Both the position numbers and the translations under genes were made by a program. The notes under the pieces were generated by a model. The model was not told where the DNA came from and did no database searches. It saw nothing but the letters and a program-made list of their open reading frames with translations. 64,000 nt of DNA from Sphingomonas yunnanensis (lineage in GTDB: Bacteria > Pseudomonadota > Alphaproteobacteria > Sphingomonadales > Sphingomonadaceae). Numbering within the stretch: position 1 is the first letter of the stretch; every line of letters starts with the position of its first letter. Location: positions 62,001-126,000 of the forward strand of contig NZ_JAIOKB010000005.1 in NCBI RefSeq assembly GCF_019898765.1, written 5' to 3'. This document shows, in pieces, positions 59,817 through 64,000 of this stretch.

Positions 59817-61097
59817 ATGACCATTGCCATACCAGCCAAGCTGATCAGCCTCTTCACGGTGGGTATTCGCGGCGCCGGGCTGGCCATGCGGTTCCTGCTG
59901 TCCTTCTACATCATCAAGTTCCTCGGCTATGAGGCCGCGGGCGTGTACGGCCTCTCGCTGGGTGCGATCGGCCTGTCGCCCGCCATCCTCGGCTTCGGCC
60001 TGAACTATTTCTTGGCGCGGGACGTCGTCGGGGTGGAGCCGGCGGAGGCTGGCGTGCGGATCAAGACGCGTCTCACGGTCACCGCGATCGCGCTTCTCGT
60101 CGCGACCACGGCGACGCTCGTCGGCACGCTTGCGCTCGGTCACGAACTGAAGCCCATCTACGTGCTCATCACGCTGCTCGTCTGGTTCGAAACCTTCTCG
60201 AACGATATCAACGTGTCGCTGATCGCGTCGGAGATGCCGTTCCAGGCGAACGTCCTGATCTTCGTGCGCATGGCCATCTGGGTACCGTTCGTCATCGTCG
60301 CTGGGCTGGTCGTTCCGTCGTTGCGAAGCATCGAGGTGGTTTTCATCGGATGGATCGTGGCTTATGTCGTCTATGCCGCGCTCCTGTTCTACTTCGTGCG
60401 CGGTTGGCCGCTGTCACGCATTCTCCACGCGCCACTTGAGTACAGCTGGATCCGCGAGCGCGCCAAGCAGACCTGGTTCATCTATCTCAGCGACCTGGGC
60501 ATGGTGGGATCGATGTACGTCGATCGCTACGTCGTGTCGTTTCTGCTCGGGTTGAAGCAGGTCGGTCTCTACACCTTCTACTGGTCGCTCACCAACGCGC
60601 TGCAGACGCTGGTCGGTACGGCGGTGGCGCAGCTTGCCTTGCCAGCCTTGTACAAGGCGTTCCGGGTCGGCTCCGTCGCGGGCTGGAGCGAGGAGATGCG
60701 TCGCCAGATGCTCAAAGTGGCGGGGTTCGCCGGCGTGTTAGCAGTGCTGATCTACGCCGCGAGCCAGGTAATCTTTCGCTTCATGTCCATGGCGGAGGTT
60801 GCGGAGCATAGCGGCGTGTTCCTGATGCTGTTGACCGCCACCGTGATCCGCTGCACCTCGGACGTCTTCAACATCGGACTCATGAGTGCGCATAAGGACC
60901 GGCACTACGGGCTGATCAATATGGGCGGCGTGATCCTGTCCGTGGTCGTTACCTACTCCAGCATCAAGCTCTTCGGTTTCGTCGGCACCGGCATCGGTGC
61001 GATCGTGACCGCGGTCATCTTGGCGAGCGTGCGCGGTTCGATCCTGTGGCGGTTCGCGACCACCGCGCCGTCGCCGCGACCGGCGATGCCATCATGA
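59817..61097 (+). CDS. Wzx-like polysaccharide flippase (module 2)
   Basis: A 426-residue protein with about twelve membrane helices in the MOP flippase pattern. It has GIRGAGLAMRFLLSFYIIKF at the N-terminus and DLGMVGSMYVDRYVVSFLLG in the middle, as in polysaccharide flippases. It is divergent from the polymerase-like gene and followed 25 bases later by a GT4 gene. It probably moves a second lipid-linked unit, or the same one as module 1. Confidence 0.85.
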   Translation: MTIAIPAKLISLFTVGIRGAGLAMRFLLSFYIIKFLGYEAAGVYGLSLGAIGLSPAILGFGLNYFLARDVVGVEPAEAGVRIKTRLTVTAIALLVATTATLVGTLALGHELKPIYVLITLLVWFETFSNDINVSLIASEMPFQANVLIFVRMAIWVPFVIVAGLVVPSLRSIEVVFIGWIVAYVVYAALLFYFVRGWPLSRILHAPLEYSWIRERAKQTWFIYLSDLGMVGSMYVDRYVVSFLLGLKQVGLYTFYWSLTNALQTLVGTAVAQLALPALYKAFRVGSVAGWSEEMRRQMLKVAGFAGVLAVLIYAASQVIFRFMSMAEVAEHSGVFLMLLTATVIRCTSDVFNIGLMSAHKDRHYGLINMGGVILSVVVTYSSIKLFGFVGTGIGAIVTAVILASVRGSILWRFATTAPSPRPAMPS

Positions 61098-61122
61098 TTA
61101 TGCGGGACAAGGAGTGTTTGCG

Positions 61123-62334
61123 GTGACAGCAACGGCATCGGGCGCGCGGCGCGAGCAGCACAACGTCCTTTTCCTCGCGGAAGTGATCAACGTCAACGAC
61201 GGTATTGCCACTTACTGCCTCACCCTGGCCGAGGGACTGAAACAGCGCGGCGTGAGTGTTCATCTTCTCTCAGGCCCGATCAAGTCGGACGAGAGATCCC
61301 GGCACAAGCGGGTCCAGATGGAGCAGGTGTTCGCCGACTGGCGCGCATTCGACGGCATGAAGCGCTTTCCGAAGATCGCTCTGATCCGCGAGATTGCGGC
61401 CTATATTCGTGCACATGATATAAAGGTGATCAACACGCACGGCCTAGGCATGCTGTTTCTCGGTAAGGCGCTGTCGCTAATGACGGGAGCTCGCTTCGTC
61501 GGCACGTACCATCCCTCGCTGATCGGCGGCCTGGAGTCCGTCAAGAAGTCTGCGTCGCAGAAATTCAGCCGACATCAGGAGCTTTTTCTCCGCCTCTTCT
61601 TTCCACATCGCCTCATCGTGCTATCCGACCAGTCAGTCGACTTCATCCGTCAGCATCATATCCCGCAGCGCGAGCGGGTGGTGAAGGTGATGGGCGGCAC
61701 CAGCCTGGACCACTTCTACCCGCCGGCCCCCGCGCAGCGCGAGGCGGCGCGCGCGTCCTTCGGCTTCGCGCCGACCGACATTGTGTGCATCCTGGCGGCT
61801 CGGCTGGCGTGGAACAAGGGACATGACTTGCTGATCAAGGCAGTCCGCGATCTGCGCGAGCGTCATCCGGAGTACGGCTTCAAATGCCTCTTCATCGGCA
61901 GCGGTGGTGCAGATCGCGAGGCCGAGATCAAGGCGTTGGCGCATCAGGGGGAGGCCGACGCGGACACGTTCCGCTTCGTCGGCTTCGTCAAGGACGTGCG
62001 CGATGCCATGTGGGCGTCCGATGTGGCAGTCCTGCCAAGCCGCTTCGAAGGTTTCGCGATCAGCATGGTCGAGGCGATGGCGACGGGCCTCGTGCCGATC
62101 CGCACGCCGGCGGGCGGTGCCACCGATCAGATCGTGGACGGTGAGACCGGCTATATCGTGCCGTTCGAGGACAGTGACGCGCTGGGCGCGGCGATCCTGG
62201 CGCTGGCCGATCCCGTGCGACGAACCGAGTGGGCGACCCGCAACGCTGAGCGTGCCAGAAAGTTGTTCGGCATCGAGCCGATGGTGGAACAGATCATGGC
62301 GCTCTATGGGCTATCGCCGGCTCGCGCTGACTGA
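61123..62334 (+). CDS. Glycosyltransferase family 4
   Basis: A 403-residue GT-B enzyme: NVLFLAEVINVNDGIATYCL, CILAARLAWNKGHDLLIKAV, VAVLPSRFEGFAISMVEAMA (acid motif) and PIRTPAGGATDQIVDGETGY. GTG 61,123 is chosen because AAGGAG lies 8 bases upstream; GTG 61,114 overlaps that site. It is in the rightward flippase operon. Confidence 0.9.
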   Translation: MTATASGARREQHNVLFLAEVINVNDGIATYCLTLAEGLKQRGVSVHLLSGPIKSDERSRHKRVQMEQVFADWRAFDGMKRFPKIALIREIAAYIRAHDIKVINTHGLGMLFLGKALSLMTGARFVGTYHPSLIGGLESVKKSASQKFSRHQELFLRLFFPHRLIVLSDQSVDFIRQHHIPQRERVVKVMGGTSLDHFYPPAPAQREAARASFGFAPTDIVCILAARLAWNKGHDLLIKAVRDLRERHPEYGFKCLFIGSGGADREAEIKALAHQGEADADTFRFVGFVKDVRDAMWASDVAVLPSRFEGFAISMVEAMATGLVPIRTPAGGATDQIVDGETGYIVPFEDSDALGAAILALADPVRRTEWATRNAERARKLFGIEPMVEQIMALYGLSPARAD

Positions 62335-62372
62335 ATCGAGAGACGTAGAGCGAGCGGGAACGGAGAGCGTCG

Positions 62373-63749
62373 ATGCGAATGAGGCGGGTGTTGGCCCTGG
62401 GCACTGTGCCGGCGATCGCAGTAGCGGCGCTCGCGGCGCATGCGCTGTATCCGCAATCCCTGCCGACGACGTCGGTGCGGTTCGCGGCTCCTGGCGCCAC
62501 CAGGTCTGTCGCCTATCAGCCGGCGCTGCTCGGCGCGACGACGCACTTCGGCATGGTACGCGACCTCGGCTACAACAATCCGGCACTCGCGGCGCGGCAG
62601 CTGAGCCAGATCGGCGCCAACGCCTATCGTGATGGGCTGGTATGGGGCGCGTTCAGCTTCCCGGCCGGCGCGGCGCCACGGCTGGATCAGCGGCGCCGGG
62701 TGCTCGACTTCATGCCCGTGGCGAACGCCCGCCCGCTGCTCGTCCTGGGTCTCGGCGGCGTCAAGATGGCGCCCCAGGGCATGCCATTCGACGATCAGCA
62801 ACTCGGGCAATTTGCCGCCTATACCAAGACGATCGTGCAGCTGGGCCAGCGCTACGGCGCGATGTACGAGGTGTGGAACGAGTGGAACATGAAAGTAGGG
62901 GACGCGCGCCCGGCTTTCTGGATCACGGGCCAGGGCAATCCCGCGGATCCCCGTGCGGCGGTCCACTACGCGGCGCTCGCCAAGGTGGCCGTCGCGGCGG
63001 TTAAATCGGTGAATCCGTCCGCCAAGGTGTTGGTCGGAGCGGTCGGCGTGGATGATGGATGGCAGTGGACCCAGGCGATGGTGCGCTACGGCGCCCTCGA
63101 GGGTGCCGACGGCGTCTCCGTGCATGTGTACAATCAGTGTCGACGCGATGAGCAGCGCAACGCGCCCGAGATGATCGATCGGCTTCAATCACTTCAGGAC
63201 ATGCTGCGGCGCGAGACCAAGCGCGCCAGTGTGCCGGTCTATGTCACCGAGTTCGGCTGGCCGACCACGGCCACCAAATGCGCCATCTCTCCCGAGCGCC
63301 AGGGATATAATCTCGCGCAGTACCTTCTGCAGTCGTCGACGCTGCCGTGGCTGCGCGGTTCCTGGATCTACGATCTCAAGGACATCGGCCAGAATCCCAA
63401 CGATATCGAAGACAATTTCGGCATCTATCGCCCCGACGACAGCGCCAAACCGTCGGCATGTTTCGTGCGCGAGTCGCGTTCGATCGTCTCGGCCGCTACG
63501 TCGGTGGAGCTGAAGAACCCTTTTCCCGGGATCTACGTGCTGCGCGCGGTCCTGCCCGATCGCCAGGTCGCGGCGGTGTGGACCAGCAACACCGTGCCGA
63601 CCGGGCACGTCACGCTCGAGGGGCAGCCCAAGGCGGCTCGGACGATGTGCGGCCAGGCGGCCGGCAAAGGTGCCTTGCCGATCACGCCCGAGCCGATCCT
63701 CGCCGATTATCCATCCGGGGGCGCCGTGACGGTGACCGTCTCGGGTTGA
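62373..63749 (+). CDS. Exported PslG-like clan-A glycoside hydrolase
   Basis: A 458-residue protein with an N-terminal signal segment (RVLALGTVPAIAVAALAAHA). The TIM barrel has acid/base Glu170 (YEVWNEWNMK) and nucleophile Glu293 (VPVYVTEFGWPTT), the clan-A pattern of GH39-like PslG. A C-terminal beta domain follows (about 370-458). PslG-type hydrolases act on the polymer made by the adjoining cluster. It is read with the flippase and GT4 genes and is followed by a CysE-like acetyltransferase. Confidence 0.87.
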   Translation: MRMRRVLALGTVPAIAVAALAAHALYPQSLPTTSVRFAAPGATRSVAYQPALLGATTHFGMVRDLGYNNPALAARQLSQIGANAYRDGLVWGAFSFPAGAAPRLDQRRRVLDFMPVANARPLLVLGLGGVKMAPQGMPFDDQQLGQFAAYTKTIVQLGQRYGAMYEVWNEWNMKVGDARPAFWITGQGNPADPRAAVHYAALAKVAVAAVKSVNPSAKVLVGAVGVDDGWQWTQAMVRYGALEGADGVSVHVYNQCRRDEQRNAPEMIDRLQSLQDMLRRETKRASVPVYVTEFGWPTTATKCAISPERQGYNLAQYLLQSSTLPWLRGSWIYDLKDIGQNPNDIEDNFGIYRPDDSAKPSACFVRESRSIVSAATSVELKNPFPGIYVLRAVLPDRQVAAVWTSNTVPTGHVTLEGQPKAARTMCGQAAGKGALPITPEPILADYPSGGAVTVTVSG

Positions 63750-63762
63750 CGGGCGCTACGGC

Positions 63763-64000
63763 ATGACACGGACGATCCGTTTCCGCGACATCGTGCGCGA
63801 GGACCTGTATGCGGCGACGGGGCACCGGCGCCTGCGCCGTGCGGTGACGGCTTTTCTCTTCATCCCGGGGTTCAGCACGATCCTGCTCCATCGGCTGGCG
63901 CTCCCGATGATCCGCACCCCGCTCGACAAGCTGGGTAATCTTATCTGGGCGTGGAATGTCCGGCGTAGTGGCTGCCACTTCCACCTCGACAGTGTGATCG
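63763..64000 (+). CDS. CysE-like serine/sugar acetyltransferase, N-terminal part
   Basis: Only the first 79 codons are in the window. RFRDIVREDLYAATGHRRL, then FLFIPGFSTILLHRLALPM and LIWAWNVRRSGCHFHL match the N-terminal helical part of serine-acetyltransferase-like (left-handed beta-helix) enzymes found in polysaccharide loci. The hexapeptide repeats would follow beyond 64,000. It probably acetylates a sugar rather than serine. Confidence 0.75.
   Translation, partial: MTRTIRFRDIVREDLYAATGHRRLRRAVTAFLFIPGFSTILLHRLALPMIRTPLDKLGNLIWAWNVRRSGCHFHLDSVI

Overview
The window is a high-GC chromosomal segment, dense with genes, that reads as a sphingomonad alphaproteobacterium (Sphingomonas or a close relative). 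The pointers are a PEP-CTERM-type exported protein, a split transhydrogenase (pntA1-pntA2-pntB) next to an aa3-oxidase subunit IV gene, CcmAB, TPR-sulfotransferases and a sphingan-style exopolysaccharide locus. No 16S rRNA gene is present, so the assignment rests on gene content only.

Positions 1-31,400 are mostly housekeeping and regulatory genes. In order: ccmAB (haem export for cytochrome c maturation); a PEP-CTERM protein followed by a GT39-like membrane glycosyltransferase and a GtrA protein; an NtrC-type regulator with an altered sigma-54 contact loop (GAFPGA); aa3 subunit IV and the pnt operon, which is split by a palindromic repeat plus a DUF559 nuclease gene; a two-part regulator with a MarR-like C-terminus; an AT-rich acyltransferase beside tRNA-Val(UAC); a small regulatory cluster with a membrane-anchored LuxR-type HTH protein and a second MarR-like protein; dapF; SirB1-like and glyoxalase genes; an ABHD10-like hydrolase; a set of TPR/hydroxylase/sulfotransferase genes; oligopeptidase B, DedA and a thioesterase; and a signalling group (HD-GYP, GGDEF and a soluble chemotaxis receptor).

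Positions 31,494-64,000 are a large surface or exopolysaccharide locus. It holds two polymerase-like proteins (34,867 and 58,188), two flippases (39,526 and 59,817), one Wzc-like autokinase, one Wza-like export protein, an outer-membrane beta-barrel, seven glycosyltransferases (one fused to GtrA), a sugar-nucleotide epimerase, a Gfo/Idh/MocA oxidoreductase, an aldo/keto reductase, a phosphoesterase, two membrane acyltransferases, and the start of a CysE-like acetyltransferase cut by the window edge. No priming sugar-phosphate transferase is seen, so the locus probably continues to the right.

The most unusual object is a 1,681-residue protein at 48,050-53,095. It has an N-terminal clan-A glycoside-hydrolase-like domain, a tandem array of 121-residue YD/RHS-like repeats that are nearly identical in DNA, and a C-terminal RTX calcium-binding block of the kind exported by type I secretion. 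A second, PslG-like glycosidase lies at 62,373. Together they suggest that enzymes acting on the polysaccharide are encoded with its assembly machinery. Several imperfect-palindrome repeats (REP/MITE-like) sit between genes.
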